The translations under genes were made by a program, and so were the position numbers. From contig JAEYNR010000097.1 of the NCBI GenBank assembly GCA_023412475.1, forward strand, positions 1 to 64,000: a stretch of DNA of 64,000 nt. Reading direction: 5' to 3'. This document shows, piece after piece, positions 8,123-17,053 of the stretch. Below the pieces are notes generated by a model. That model was not told the origin of the DNA and searched no databases. It was given only the letters and a program-made list of their open reading frames with translations. The number at the start of each line of letters is the position of its first letter. Within the stretch, counting starts at the first letter, position 1. The DNA is from Fibrobacterota bacterium (GTDB lineage Bacteria > Fibrobacterota > Chitinivibrionia > Chitinivibrionales > Chitinispirillaceae).

Positions 8123-9292
8123 ATGATCAAAATTCATCTTAAAAAGGGTAAGGAAAGGTCCGTTTCCATGGGAAATCCATGGATTTTCAGTGGCGCTATT
8201 CTGAAAACTGAAGCAGATGCCAAACCAGGAGATATGTGTTCTGTATATTCTTGCAAAAATGACTTTTTAGCATCAGGCTACTATAATCCTCTCTCTTCTA
8301 TAAGTGTAAGGGTCTTATCCTTCAAAGATAAGGCTTTCACAGTTACAGAGCTTGAAAATCGAATTAGTACAGCTATTGCTTATAGAAATTCATTATTTGA
8401 TGAATCAAATGACTGTTGCAGACTCGTCAATTCTGAAGGTGATTTTCTGCCTGGGTTAATTATCGATAGATATGGTCCCGGCTTTGTGCTTCAAATTCTT
8501 ACTGCTGGTATGGAGCGTTTTAGAAAAGAGATTGTTGAAGCACTGAGTTGCTATAAACCACAATTTATTTTTGAACGCTCTGATACCGATTCCAGATATA
8601 GAGAAGGTTTGCAAACATCTCAAGGACTACTTTGCGGTGAAATGCCTGAAAGAGTTCAGCTTACGGAGCTGGGGTTAAGATTTGAAGTAGACATAAAAAA
8701 TGGGCAAAAAACCGGTTTTATCTTTGATCAACGACCTAACCGATGTCTTCTAAGACGCTATGCCTACAAAAGGAGAATCTGTGATTGCTTCTCTTATTCA
8801 GCAGCATTCTCTATTAACGCCTTAGCCGCTGATGCCAACCAGATTGATGCTGTGGATATTTCCAGAAATGCCACTTTATGGGGTCAGAATAATATAAGCT
8901 TAAATGGATTTGAGCAGAAACGGGTTCGCTTTATCACTGCCGATGTTTTTAAATTCTTGAGGGAAACAGAAGAACAATATGATATGATCATCCTGGATCC
9001 TCCAAAATTTGCCAGACATCCCGGGGAAGTTCAGAGAGCTTCAAGGGGGTATAAAGATATAAATCTTTTAGCGATTAAGAAAATCATGGCCGGAGGAATA
9101 ATTTTTACATTTTCCTGCTCTAATGCTATAGATCCAAATCTGTTTCGTCAGATTATCTTTGCAGCCGCTGCGGATGCCAAACGTCCGGTGCAGCTTTTGC
9201 ATGTTCTTGGGCCGGGACCCGATCATCCGGTAAATATCGCCCATCGTGAGGGAGAATACCTAAAAGGGTTGGTTCTGCGGGTATTAGAGTAA
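8123..9292 (+). CDS. RlmI-like class I SAM-dependent rRNA (cytosine-C5) methyltransferase
   Basis: A 389-aa protein of the RlmI (YccW) group, which makes m5C at position 1962 of 23S rRNA in E. coli. An N-terminal PUA domain (about 1-75, with GNPWIFSGAI and GDMCSVYSCKNDFLASGYYNP) precedes a family linker region and the Rossmann methyltransferase domain (about 180-389). Visible motifs are NGQKTGFIFDQRPNR, the SAM loop around CDCFSYSAAFS, VDISRNA, the DPPKFAR motif that contacts the base, and the catalytic Cys context FTFSCSN. GAGGG precedes the ATG. It is divergent from pal. Specificity for C1962 is assigned by family only. Confidence 0.9.
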   Translation: MIKIHLKKGKERSVSMGNPWIFSGAILKTEADAKPGDMCSVYSCKNDFLASGYYNPLSSISVRVLSFKDKAFTVTELENRISTAIAYRNSLFDESNDCCRLVNSEGDFLPGLIIDRYGPGFVLQILTAGMERFRKEIVEALSCYKPQFIFERSDTDSRYREGLQTSQGLLCGEMPERVQLTELGLRFEVDIKNGQKTGFIFDQRPNRCLLRRYAYKRRICDCFSYSAAFSINALAADANQIDAVDISRNATLWGQNNISLNGFEQKRVRFITADVFKFLRETEEQYDMIILDPPKFARHPGEVQRASRGYKDINLLAIKKIMAGGIIFTFSCSNAIDPNLFRQIIFAAAADAKRPVQLLHVLGPGPDHPVNIAHREGEYLKGLVLRVLE

Positions 9293-9662
9293 CAATTTGA
9301 TGTTATCATAAACGTAATGTAATAGGAGTAAAAAAAAAACTTGACTTCAAAATTGCAGTAGATCATTTTATCAGTAAGGAGTTGAATGATCGCTCCGTTG
9401 CAATCCTTTTCAACCTCGATAGTACATCAGTTCAATTGATTATTAATTTTTATGTGGTTTCAATTGAAAGCTTTGTCTGATCCATTTAGGGCTTACGAAT
9501 TCTGATAGAAAAACAGGTTGGAATAATCTTCATGTAGTACTCTTCATACATATCTTTCAAAGAACAAAATTGCGAAGAGAAATATTGATGATCCAAATGG
9601 GTCAACAGTAAAATAACTGTAGCAAATATCCAAATATTTCCATTCAAATTCGAGGTGAATGA
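9293..9662. other. Intergenic leader region upstream of rho
   Basis: No gene is seen. A TTGACT box at 9341-9346 could be a -35 element, but the matching -10 is poor (CATTTT at 9364-9369). The rest is AT-rich, without a clear terminator after the methyltransferase gene. A long rho leader would fit the autoregulation known for rho in other bacteria; that is inference. Confidence 0.35.
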
Positions 9663-10910
9663 ATGAATGTTGCTGAACTTAAGTCAAAATCGATGACTGA
9701 ACTTAACGATTTAGCCGCTACTTATAATGTCGGTGAACATCGTAATCTTCGTCGTCAGGAACTAATTTTTAAAATTTTGCAGGCAGAAGCTGCTCAAAAT
9801 GGGCAAATGTTTGCAGAAGGTGTGCTGGAGATCATGCCTGATGGTTTTGGGTTTCTCCGTTCACCTATGAATAGTTATCTGAGCGGTCCTGATGATATTT
9901 ATGTTTCACCCTCTCAGATCAAACGCTTTTATCTGAAAACTGGAGACACGGTTTCTGGCCAGGTGCGTCCTCCAAAAGATTCCGAGCGCTACTTTGCTTT
10001 GTTGCGGGTTGAGATGGTCAATTTCGAAGATCCCGAAGAATGTAAGAAAAAGATTAATTTCGATGATCTTACTCCTCTTTTCCCCAATGAACGATTTAAC
10101 CTGGAATACAACAACAAAGATGTCGCTACCCGCATAATGAATCTGCTTACTCCTATTGGTAAGGGGCAGCGTGGACTGATTGTGGCACCGCCAAGAACCG
10201 GTAAAACCGTTCTTCTCAAAAGCATCGCTAATGCAATCCTGCATAATCACCCTGAAGTTTTCCTGATAGTCTTACTTATTGATGAGCGTCCTGAAGAAGT
10301 TACCGACATGCAGCGCTCTGTCAAAGCTGAAATAATCAGTTCGACTTTCGATGAACCCGCTGAACGGCATGTGGTTGTAGCCGAAATGGCCATTGAACGG
10401 GCTAAAAGACTGGTGGAACATAATCGTGATGTCGTTATTCTCCTTGATAGTATCACAAGGCTTGCCAGAGCTCATAATACTGTAGCTCCTCACTCTGGAA
10501 GGATTCTTAGCGGTGGTGTTGACTCACAGGCATTATATAAACCAAAGCGTTTCTTCGGAGCTGCACGAAATATTGATAATGGCGGAAGCCTTACCATTAT
10601 TGCCACTGCTCTTATTGAAACTGGCAGCAGGATGGATGAAGTCATATTTGAGGAGTTTAAGGGAACCGGTAATATGGAGTTGATACTGGATCGCAAAATT
10701 GCTGAGCGCAGGGTCTATCCGGCTGTTGACCTGATGAGATCGGGGACCAGAAAAGAAGAGATGCTTCTTAGCGAAGAAGAACTAAATCGCATGTGGATTC
10801 TTCGAAAATTCATGGCTACCATGACTCCAATTGAAATGATGGAATTTATGATCGAAAAAATCTCCAACACCAAAACCAACAGAGAATTCCTGGAGGTAAT
10901 GAAAAGCTGA
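9663..10910 (+). CDS. rho: Transcription termination factor Rho
   Basis: Rho is the hexameric RNA-dependent ATPase that releases transcripts. At 415 aa it has the standard architecture. An N-terminal helical Rho_N domain (about 1-45) is followed by the cold-shock-like primary RNA-binding domain (about 48-125, with EGVLEIMPDGFGFLRSP and DDIYVSPSQIKRF). The RecA-like ATPase has Walker A APPRTGKT (about 175-182), Walker B VVILLDSITRLARAHN, the Q-loop region SGGVDSQALYKPKRFFGAARN, and the conserved DRKIAERRVYPAVD and RSGTRKEE near the end. There is no large insertion in the N-terminal domain, as is seen in some phyla. GAGGTG lies just before the ATG. proC follows 26 bp downstream. Confidence 0.98.
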   Translation: MNVAELKSKSMTELNDLAATYNVGEHRNLRRQELIFKILQAEAAQNGQMFAEGVLEIMPDGFGFLRSPMNSYLSGPDDIYVSPSQIKRFYLKTGDTVSGQVRPPKDSERYFALLRVEMVNFEDPEECKKKINFDDLTPLFPNERFNLEYNNKDVATRIMNLLTPIGKGQRGLIVAPPRTGKTVLLKSIANAILHNHPEVFLIVLLIDERPEEVTDMQRSVKAEIISSTFDEPAERHVVVAEMAIERAKRLVEHNRDVVILLDSITRLARAHNTVAPHSGRILSGGVDSQALYKPKRFFGAARNIDNGGSLTIIATALIETGSRMDEVIFEEFKGTGNMELILDRKIAERRVYPAVDLMRSGTRKEEMLLSEEELNRMWILRKFMATMTPIEMMEFMIEKISNTKTNREFLEVMKS

Positions 10911-10936
10911 AGTTGAAGTATCACTAGGAGGATACT

Positions 10937-11740
10937 ATGAATATTGGAATTATTGGTACCGGAAATATGGGAAAAGCCCTGATCGGGGGCTTACTCAAAA
11001 CCTACAATCAAAACGTTTCCATCCGTGCTTTCGATCTTAATCAATCAGCTTACGATGGGTTGCCTTCTACTGTTGAAGTGTCGCATCCACAAAGCTGGTT
11101 TGAGCAAGGTTGTGCTCCGGATGCAATTGTGATAGCTGTGAAACCGGCAGATGTAGCCACAGCCATTAATTTTATCTGCTCCAATGGTGCTTTGATTTCT
11201 TCAACCCTGCTGATTTCTATAGCGGCTGGGCTGAGTATTGCCTCTTTGGAAAAGATGGCTCCTGCGAAAAGCCGGATCTGTAGAGTAATGCCTAACACCC
11301 CTGCACTAATCGCAGAGGGAATAAGTGCATTTTCAATGAACAAGTTCTGCAGCTCTGAGGACAGCTCTCTGGTTCATTCCATTTTTATAGCCTGTGGGAA
11401 AGTGATAAATGTCCCTGAAAAAATGATGAATGCAGTTACAGGACTCTCTGGAAGTGGGCCTGCATACGTTTTTCTATTTATTGAAGCCATGATCGAGGGC
11501 GGAATTACTGCCGGACTATCTTATGCTACAGCGCGTGATTGTGCTTTGCAAACAATAGTTGGAGCAGCGAAGATGGTTCAGGAAACTGGTGAAAGTCCGG
11601 CTGTTTTAAAATCAAAAGTGTTGTCTCCTGCAGGTACAACAGCCAGTGGGCTTTTGGCTTTAGAGAAAAACGGGTTTAAATATTCAGTTTTGTCAGCAAT
11701 ACTGGAGGCCACTAAAAAAGCAGAGCAGCTTGGTATCTGA
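10937..11740 (+). CDS. proC: Pyrroline-5-carboxylate reductase
   Basis: ProC reduces 1-pyrroline-5-carboxylate to L-proline with NAD(P)H, the last step of proline synthesis. The 267-aa length is typical. The N-terminal Rossmann fold begins directly with IGIIGTGNMGKALIGGLL. The NADP-contact VIAVKPADV and the central RVMPNTPALIAEGISAF segment are present. The C-terminal dimerisation domain carries the P5CR signature region from GLSGSGPAYVFLFIEAM to LSPAGTTASGLLALEKNGF. AGGAGG precedes the ATG. It is 26 bp after rho and may share its transcript. It converges with the HU-type gene. Confidence 0.97.
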   Translation: MNIGIIGTGNMGKALIGGLLKTYNQNVSIRAFDLNQSAYDGLPSTVEVSHPQSWFEQGCAPDAIVIAVKPADVATAINFICSNGALISSTLLISIAAGLSIASLEKMAPAKSRICRVMPNTPALIAEGISAFSMNKFCSSEDSSLVHSIFIACGKVINVPEKMMNAVTGLSGSGPAYVFLFIEAMIEGGITAGLSYATARDCALQTIVGAAKMVQETGESPAVLKSKVLSPAGTTASGLLALEKNGFKYSVLSAILEATKKAEQLGI

Positions 11741-11827
11741 ATTATTAACTACCCTGCAGCGATTTTGATTTCAAAAAACCATGTGCACTGCAGGTCGTTA
11801 GTGGAGAAATCCGAGAGTGCAATAAAC

Positions 11828-12148
11828 TCAGGAGGCCGCTTCTGTTGTGGGAGCTGGGCATTGAGAATCATTTACCCGCTTTCTTAACTCTTTGGAAGCT
11901 TCAAACACCGGCTTGTAACCAGCATCCACTTCGATATATTCATTCGTGCGGGGATTACGGGCAGTCCTGGCCTTTTTCTCTTTCACCTTGAATCTTCCAA
12001 AACCTCTGATTTCGATGTTATTGCCGCCCTGAAGCGCTTTAGCTACCGAATCTAGAAAACTCTCTACCACAATCTTGGTTTCAACCTGCGTTAGACCGGT
12101 ATGTTCAGCAATTTTTTCTACGAGGTCTTTTTTAGTTATGTTGCCCAT
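11828..12148 (-). CDS. HU/IHF-family DNA-binding protein
   Basis: A 106-aa nucleoid protein of the HU/IHF family, which bends DNA as a dimer. The two N-terminal helices begin with NITKKDLVEKIAEHTGLTQ. The beta-arm region has IEIRGFGRFKVKEKKARTARNPRTNEYIEVDAGYKPVFEASKELRKRV, including the Arg-Asn-Pro arm tip that intercalates DNA. The tail after residue 91 (NDSQCPAPTTEAAS) is longer than usual and non-conserved. GGAGG precedes the ATG. A good promoter is visible upstream (12228-12256). HU and IHF subunits cannot be separated from sequence alone. Confidence 0.95.
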   Translation of the reverse strand: MGNITKKDLVEKIAEHTGLTQVETKIVVESFLDSVAKALQGGNNIEIRGFGRFKVKEKKARTARNPRTNEYIEVDAGYKPVFEASKELRKRVNDSQCPAPTTEAAS

Positions 12149-12227
12149 GATTATCCTCCATACTCCTTATTTATCTGGAATTGGGTTATATGTTGAGGTG
12201 ATCTCCTCTTTTTAATCGCGTAAAATT

Positions 12228-12256
12228 AGAATACATTCACTCCTCCACATAATCAA
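12228..12256 (-). promoter_or_regulatory. Sigma70-type promoter of the HU-family gene
   Basis: On the minus strand, a TTGATT -35 box (12251-12256) and a TATTCT -10 box (12228-12233) are separated by exactly 17 bp. The leader to the ATG at 12148 is about 70 nt. Confidence 0.55.
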
Positions 12257-12300
12257 GCCTTTTTTAAAGATAACACTCTGAAACTTGGAAAGTTAAACAA

Positions 12301-13476
12301 CTAATGAAATCTTGATCCCTGATTTAAGAGTTTAAGCTTCTGATGTGCGATACTGTTGAGTTCATCGGTATCCAAGATCCTCTTATAGGTTGTTATGGCA
12401 AGTTCTCTTTGCCCAATCCTTTCGTAGCCAACGGCTAATTGCATTAGAATGCGGGTGTTGGATGGGTGTGGGCATAGGGCTCTTTCAAAATAATGGATTG
12501 CCTCCTTAACCATGTTGTTTTTCATACAGATTAACCCAATTTTAGCATTCGCTTCCACATGATCGGGTTTCTCTTCTACTGCTTTCTTAAATTCCTTGAG
12601 CGCATTTAATGTGTCATTGAGTCTGCTGTAGAGAAGTTCACCAAGATTGTAGTGAGTGTTAAAATCTGAAGGATTGATAGCAATTGCTGTCTGATAAGAG
12701 ACCCTGGCAAGCTCTGAATTTCCCAGATAATAATAAATCATCCCTAAGCGTGCATGGCTTTTGGAATGAAGAGGATCTATCTGAATGGCTTTCAATAAGT
12801 ATTCCCTGGACTTGAGAAGCTTATCTTGAGCCATCCAGTATCTTCCCAGTTGATACCAGGCTTCAACGTAACTGGAATCGAGTTTCACTGCTTTTTCTAA
12901 TAATCTTAGCGTCTTTATGGAATCGCTGTCTGTTGAGGCTTCTATCTGTCCCAGAAAACAGTACCCTTCTGCGGATTGAGGGTACTGAGTAAGGCATAGG
13001 TTCAGCTCGTTTCTACTTTCATTCTTTTTACCAAGGTAATAAAGGGCAATTCCCTTTCTGGTACAAATAGTGGCTGCAGTACTCTCAGGGAAATCCTCAG
13101 GTTTGATACCGATGTAAATATCATAGGCCCTCCGATATTCCCCGGCCTCAAGAAAGGCATGGGCCAGGGTGATATGATTTAGTTGATTTTTTTTATCATA
13201 GGCCAGTATCCGCTGCAGATGAGGAATCGCTTTTCTGGGATTCCCATTTTGAAGATATCTGGAGGCGGTTAGTTGGTGAGCAGTTATATCCAGTTCTATG
13301 AGAGTAGGTTGTTCATTGATTGGGATTGTCTTCTTTGCTGCTCCTGCTGCTTTCTGGCCGTTATAGAACCAGACTCCTGCAACCACTATCAGGCAGATAC
13401 CTACTGAGAACATTGAGACTCTCTTTATTATCTTCAATTCATAGCTGGAGAAACCTGGCTTTAATGCTGACTTCAT
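12301..13476 (-). CDS. Membrane-anchored TPR protein
   Basis: A protein of about 391 aa with one N-terminal transmembrane segment (about residues 21-38, FSVGICLIVVAGVWFY) after a basic stretch. The rest is a long array of tetratricopeptide repeats, including AWYQLGRYWMAQDKLLKSREYLLKAIQIDP, ARLGMIYYYLGNSELARVSYQTAIAINP and HYNLGELLYSRLNDTLNALKEFKKAVEEKP. TPRs mediate protein-protein contacts, here probably on the periplasmic side. The ATG at 13476 is chosen. An in-frame TTG at 13515 with AAAGG upstream is an alternative that adds 13 residues. The gene is divergent from groES and ends 152 bp before the HU gene. No specific partner can be named. Confidence 0.8.
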   Translation of the reverse strand: MKSALKPGFSSYELKIIKRVSMFSVGICLIVVAGVWFYNGQKAAGAAKKTIPINEQPTLIELDITAHQLTASRYLQNGNPRKAIPHLQRILAYDKKNQLNHITLAHAFLEAGEYRRAYDIYIGIKPEDFPESTAATICTRKGIALYYLGKKNESRNELNLCLTQYPQSAEGYCFLGQIEASTDSDSIKTLRLLEKAVKLDSSYVEAWYQLGRYWMAQDKLLKSREYLLKAIQIDPLHSKSHARLGMIYYYLGNSELARVSYQTAIAINPSDFNTHYNLGELLYSRLNDTLNALKEFKKAVEEKPDHVEANAKIGLICMKNNMVKEAIHYFERALCPHPSNTRILMQLAVGYERIGQRELAITTYKRILDTDELNSIAHQKLKLLNQGSRFH

Positions 13477-13597
13477 TTGTTTCTTTAAACTCCACTGATG
13501 GCCTGATTTTTGCAATTATCAGTGAACCTTTATCTGAAAATGCATAAGATGACGTTTAGTATACCATTAAATCTGCTTCAGTTCTATAAAGAAAGTG

Positions 13598-13655
13598 TTG
13601 ACATACTGATTACAATTCACTAATTTTATTAGCACTCAATAAAAGTGAGTGCTAA
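13598..13655 (+). promoter_or_regulatory. groES promoter with perfect CIRCE operator (HrcA site)
   Basis: A TTGACA -35 box (13598-13603), 17-bp spacer and TAATTT -10 box (13621-13626) are followed immediately by TTAGCACTC (13629-13637), a 9-bp spacer and GAGTGCTAA (13647-13655). This is an exact CIRCE inverted repeat, overlapping the expected transcription start. CIRCE is the binding site of the HrcA repressor, which is encoded 2.2 kb downstream. Confidence 0.96.
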
Positions 13656-13703
13656 TAAAAGCTTCTGATAATCTTTTTTACCAGTATTAAAGGAGGAGTT
13701 TTC

Positions 13704-13988
13704 ATGAAAGTTAAACCTTTGGCAGATCGAGTCATTATCCGTCCCTTGGAGCCGGAGCAGAAAACTGCTGGTGGAATAATTATTCCCGATGCCGCAAAGG
13801 AAAAACCTCAAAAAGGTGAAGTCGTTGCAGTAGGTCCGGGCAAAGTCGCCGATAGTGGCCAGAAAATCGAAATGAGTGTAAAAAACGGTGATAAGGTCCT
13901 TTATGGAAAATATTCTGGTACTGAGGTTTCTATTGAGGGATCAGATTATCTGATTATGAAAGAAAGTGATATTCTGGCAATATTCTGA
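13704..13988 (+). CDS. groS: Co-chaperonin GroES
   Basis: The 94-aa heptameric lid of the GroEL chamber. The sequence is canonical: MKVKPLADRVIIRPLEPEQKT at the start, the mobile loop with the hydrophobic GGIIIPD, EKPQKGEVVAVGPG, GDKVLYGKYSGTEV and YLIMKESDILAIF at the end. A strong AAGGAGGAG precedes the ATG. It is transcribed from a CIRCE-controlled promoter with groEL 45 bp downstream. A cytoplasmic protein; no unusual features. Confidence 0.98.
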   Translation: MKVKPLADRVIIRPLEPEQKTAGGIIIPDAAKEKPQKGEVVAVGPGKVADSGQKIEMSVKNGDKVLYGKYSGTEVSIEGSDYLIMKESDILAIF

Positions 13989-14033
13989 TAATTTCTTAGA
14001 CAATTAACCATTTATACCTGATAGGAGATTAAT

Positions 14034-15725
14034 ATGGCAGGTAAGCAGTTAGCTTTTGATGTCGCTGCGCGTGACAAGCTGTTGAGAGGAATAGATGTTT
14101 TGGCAAATGCAGTCAAGGTAACACTGGGACCGCGTGGGCGAAATGTAGTATTGGATAAAAGCTTTGGTTCACCGACTGTCACAAAAGATGGTGTGACAGT
14201 TGCAAAAGAGATAGAGCTGGAAGACAAGTTTGAAAATATGGGTGCACAGATGGTTAAGGAAGTTGCTTCCAAGACTTCTGATGTTGCCGGGGATGGAACC
14301 ACAACCGCTACTGTTTTGGCACAGATAATTGCCAGGCTGGGTGTTAAGAATGTAACCGCTGGGGCAAACGCGATGGCTCTTAAGCGAGGAATTGATAAAG
14401 CGGTAAAAGCTATCACTGAGCAGCTTCAAAAGGATTCCAAACCCATCTCAGGGAAAAAGGAAATTGCACAGGTGGCCACCGTTTCTGCAAATAACGACTT
14501 CGAGATTGGAAATCTTATTGCCGATGCTATGGAGAAAGTAGGAAAAGATGGTGTCATTACTGTGGAGGAAGCTAAGGGAATCGATACCAATCTGGATGTG
14601 GTCGAAGGGATGCAGTTTGACCGGGGTTATCTCTCTCCTTATTTTGTAACCAACCCTGATACTATGGAATGTGTGCTTGATGATCCCTTTATTCTAATTT
14701 ACGATAAGAAAGTCAGTGCAATGCGGGAACTGCTTCCTTTATTGGAAAAAGTTGCCCAGATGGGTAAAATGCTTCTGATTATCTCTGAAGATGTGGAAGG
14801 TGAAGCGCTTGCCACATTGGTAGTAAATAAACTCCGTGGAACTCTTAAAATCGCAGCAGTAAAAGCTCCTGGTTTCGGTGACCGGCGTAAGGCTATGCTC
14901 GAGGATATCGCTACTCTTACCGGTGGAATCCTAATCTCTGAAGAAGCTGGATTTAAGCTTGAGAATACAACCATTGATTCTCTGGGTAAGGCAAAGCGGG
15001 TTGTGATAGACAAAGAAAATACCACAATCGTTGAAGGCGCAGGCAAGTCGGCTGATATTAAAGGACGCATCAATCAGATCAGAAAACAGATTGAGGAGAC
15101 TACATCTGATTATGATCGGGAAAAGTTGCAGGAAAGACTTGCGAAACTGGCTGGCGGAGTTGCTGTTGTAAATATAGGAGCTGCGACTGAAACTGAAATG
15201 AAAGAGAAAAAAGCACGTGTAGAGGACGCGCTTCATGCAACCAGAGCTGCCGTGGAGGAAGGAATCGTTGCTGGAGGCGGTGTCGCCTTGATTCGTGCAT
15301 CAAAAGTACTGGAATCGGTTAAGGCCGAAGATGATGAAAAGATCGGGGTAGATATTATTCGAAGGGCTATTGAGGAGCCTCTTCGTATGATCGTTTCTAA
15401 TGCTGGTCAGGAATCTTCTGTTATTGCCAATGAGGTAAAAAAAGGAAAAGGTGCTTACGGTTACAATGCATATAGTAATGTATTTGAAGATCTTCTTGAG
15501 GCTGGGGTCATTGATCCTACAAAAGTGACTCGTACGGCTCTTGAAAATGCTTCAAGTATTGCCAGCCTGGTTCTTACCACCGAATGCGTTATCTCTGAAA
15601 AACCTAGAGAAGAAAAAGAGATGCCGGCTGGAGCAGGTGGTATGGGTGGAATGGGTGGTATGGGAGGTATGGGAGGTATGGGAGGTATGGGAGGTATGGG
15701 TATGGGCGGCATGGATATGATGTAA
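14034..15725 (+). CDS. groL: Chaperonin GroEL
   Basis: The 563-aa chaperonin subunit (tetradecameric in the family) folds proteins in an ATP-dependent chamber with GroES. Diagnostic segments are KVTLGPRGRNVVLDKSFG, the ATP-binding DGVTVAKEIELEDKFENMGAQ, VASKTSDVAGDGTTTATVLA, VVEGMQFDRGYLSPYFVT, the signature around AAVEEGIVAGGG, and a long GGM-repeat tail ending MGMGGMDMM. The tail is encoded by near-identical GGTATGGGA units (about 15640-15715). GGAG lies before the ATG. It is in an operon with groES under CIRCE and is followed by a hairpin terminator before hrcA. Confidence 0.98.
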   Translation: MAGKQLAFDVAARDKLLRGIDVLANAVKVTLGPRGRNVVLDKSFGSPTVTKDGVTVAKEIELEDKFENMGAQMVKEVASKTSDVAGDGTTTATVLAQIIARLGVKNVTAGANAMALKRGIDKAVKAITEQLQKDSKPISGKKEIAQVATVSANNDFEIGNLIADAMEKVGKDGVITVEEAKGIDTNLDVVEGMQFDRGYLSPYFVTNPDTMECVLDDPFILIYDKKVSAMRELLPLLEKVAQMGKMLLIISEDVEGEALATLVVNKLRGTLKIAAVKAPGFGDRRKAMLEDIATLTGGILISEEAGFKLENTTIDSLGKAKRVVIDKENTTIVEGAGKSADIKGRINQIRKQIEETTSDYDREKLQERLAKLAGGVAVVNIGAATETEMKEKKARVEDALHATRAAVEEGIVAGGGVALIRASKVLESVKAEDDEKIGVDIIRRAIEEPLRMIVSNAGQESSVIANEVKKGKGAYGYNAYSNVFEDLLEAGVIDPTKVTRTALENASSIASLVLTTECVISEKPREEKEMPAGAGGMGGMGGMGGMGGMGGMGGMGMGGMDMM

Positions 15726-15774
15726 TATCCGACGCTTATTTCCGTACTAAGGTACAGACTCTATTTTTAAAATG

Positions 15775-15800
15775 CCACGGAGTTCTTCCGTGGTGTTTTA
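15775..15800 (+). terminator. Terminator/attenuator between groEL and hrcA
   Basis: CCACGGA (15775-15781) pairs with TCCGTGG (15787-15793) over a 5-nt loop, followed by TGTTTTAAC. It would end or reduce readthrough from the CIRCE-controlled groESL transcript into hrcA. Confidence 0.75.
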
Positions 15801-15822
15801 ACTTACTTTAAGGCTGCTCGGT

Positions 15823-16854
15823 ATGGATTCAGAATTGCTTTCAGAAAGAGAACGACAAATACTCGAAGCGATAGTCAGAAACTTCATTTTAAGTGCATCG
15901 CCAACCAGTTCCAGATATCTCTCGCGGTTAAAAGATTTCTCACTTTCTTCGGCTTCAATTCGAAATGTTATGTTTGACCTGGAGGAACGTGGCTTTATCA
16001 CTCAGCCCCATACTTCTGCGGGCAGAATTCCTACCGACAAGGGGTATCGTTATTATGTTGACCGTGTGATGAAGAGCTGTGATCTCTCAGAAAAGGCCAA
16101 AAGCTCTATCCGCAATGCTTTGGTCACTACGGATAAATCGGATCTGCATCTGTTACTGGAGGCAGCTTCAAGGGCACTGAGTCGCACCACTAATCAACTG
16201 GGCGTTATTCTGGCTCCTAAAATCCGCTGTGGAGTTCTCAAGCAACTCCATCTTTTTCAAATACAACCTCAATGCTACATTCTTACTATCGCATTGGAAT
16301 CAGGGTTTTTGAAAACAATGGTCGTTGAGTTTAAGACTGAAATACCGCAGGAACGGCTAGAGCTGGCCTGCAGGATTTTATCTGCAAAATTTGCCGGAAG
16401 AACCTTGCAGCAAATGTGTAATGCAGATGATAATCAGTTCGAAGATGTTTCAGATTTTGAGTTAGGAATTATCCGTATTTTAGTTCCTTCTATAAAAAAA
16501 ATTGTAGAAGACAATCTGGATGAAACAGTTTTTGCTGAAGGGCAGACCAATGTGTTACTGCAGCCAGAATTTTTTAATCGCGAACAAATCGGGGTGGTTA
16601 TTGAGATTGTTGAGGAGAAGAGGCTATTGATGCATCTTTTTGAGACACCACAAAGCGAGAAAAGGATCTTGATTTCCATTGGTGGAGAGATTCCCGAAGA
16701 TAATCTCCAATCATTTAGTATTATTAAAACTAATTACCAGGTAGGAAATCTGATGGGGAGTCTGGGGGTCATCGGACCAAAACGGATGCCTTATCCTTTC
16801 CTTGTTTCTGCGGTGGAGTATACTGCTAAGGTTTTAGGGGAATTACATTCTTAG
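15823..16854 (+). CDS. hrcA: Heat-inducible transcription repressor HrcA
   Basis: HrcA binds CIRCE operators and represses groESL (and often dnaK) operons; GroEL helps keep it active. The 343-aa protein has the N-terminal winged helix (about 1-75): LSERERQILEAIVRNFILSASPTSSRYLSR, SSASIRNVMFDLEERGFITQPHTSAGRIPTDKGYRYYVD. The HrcA C-terminal domain follows, ending with IGPKRMPYPFLVSAVEYTAKVLGELHS. Its target is directly visible upstream of groES at 13629-13655. The start ATG at 15823 lacks a strong ribosome site. hrcA is downstream of groEL rather than at the head of the operon, and about 200 bp before grpE. Confidence 0.96.
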   Translation: MDSELLSERERQILEAIVRNFILSASPTSSRYLSRLKDFSLSSASIRNVMFDLEERGFITQPHTSAGRIPTDKGYRYYVDRVMKSCDLSEKAKSSIRNALVTTDKSDLHLLLEAASRALSRTTNQLGVILAPKIRCGVLKQLHLFQIQPQCYILTIALESGFLKTMVVEFKTEIPQERLELACRILSAKFAGRTLQQMCNADDNQFEDVSDFELGIIRILVPSIKKIVEDNLDETVFAEGQTNVLLQPEFFNREQIGVVIEIVEEKRLLMHLFETPQSEKRILISIGGEIPEDNLQSFSIIKTNYQVGNLMGSLGVIGPKRMPYPFLVSAVEYTAKVLGELHS

Positions 16855-17053
16855 CGACTTTTACTGTGATGTATATTAATAGCTCCTTGTTACCGGCAAG
16901 CTCATAACCCTTATTATAGTTATGTCAGAAAACTATTTCATACCTTAAGACCGACTATGGATAAGGCTGTGGCAGTAAGTCCTAATAAAAGAAAGTTTTT
17001 CGGACAAACACAAAAAAAACCTGAAAAAAAACAACTAGGAGGAATGAAGGACG

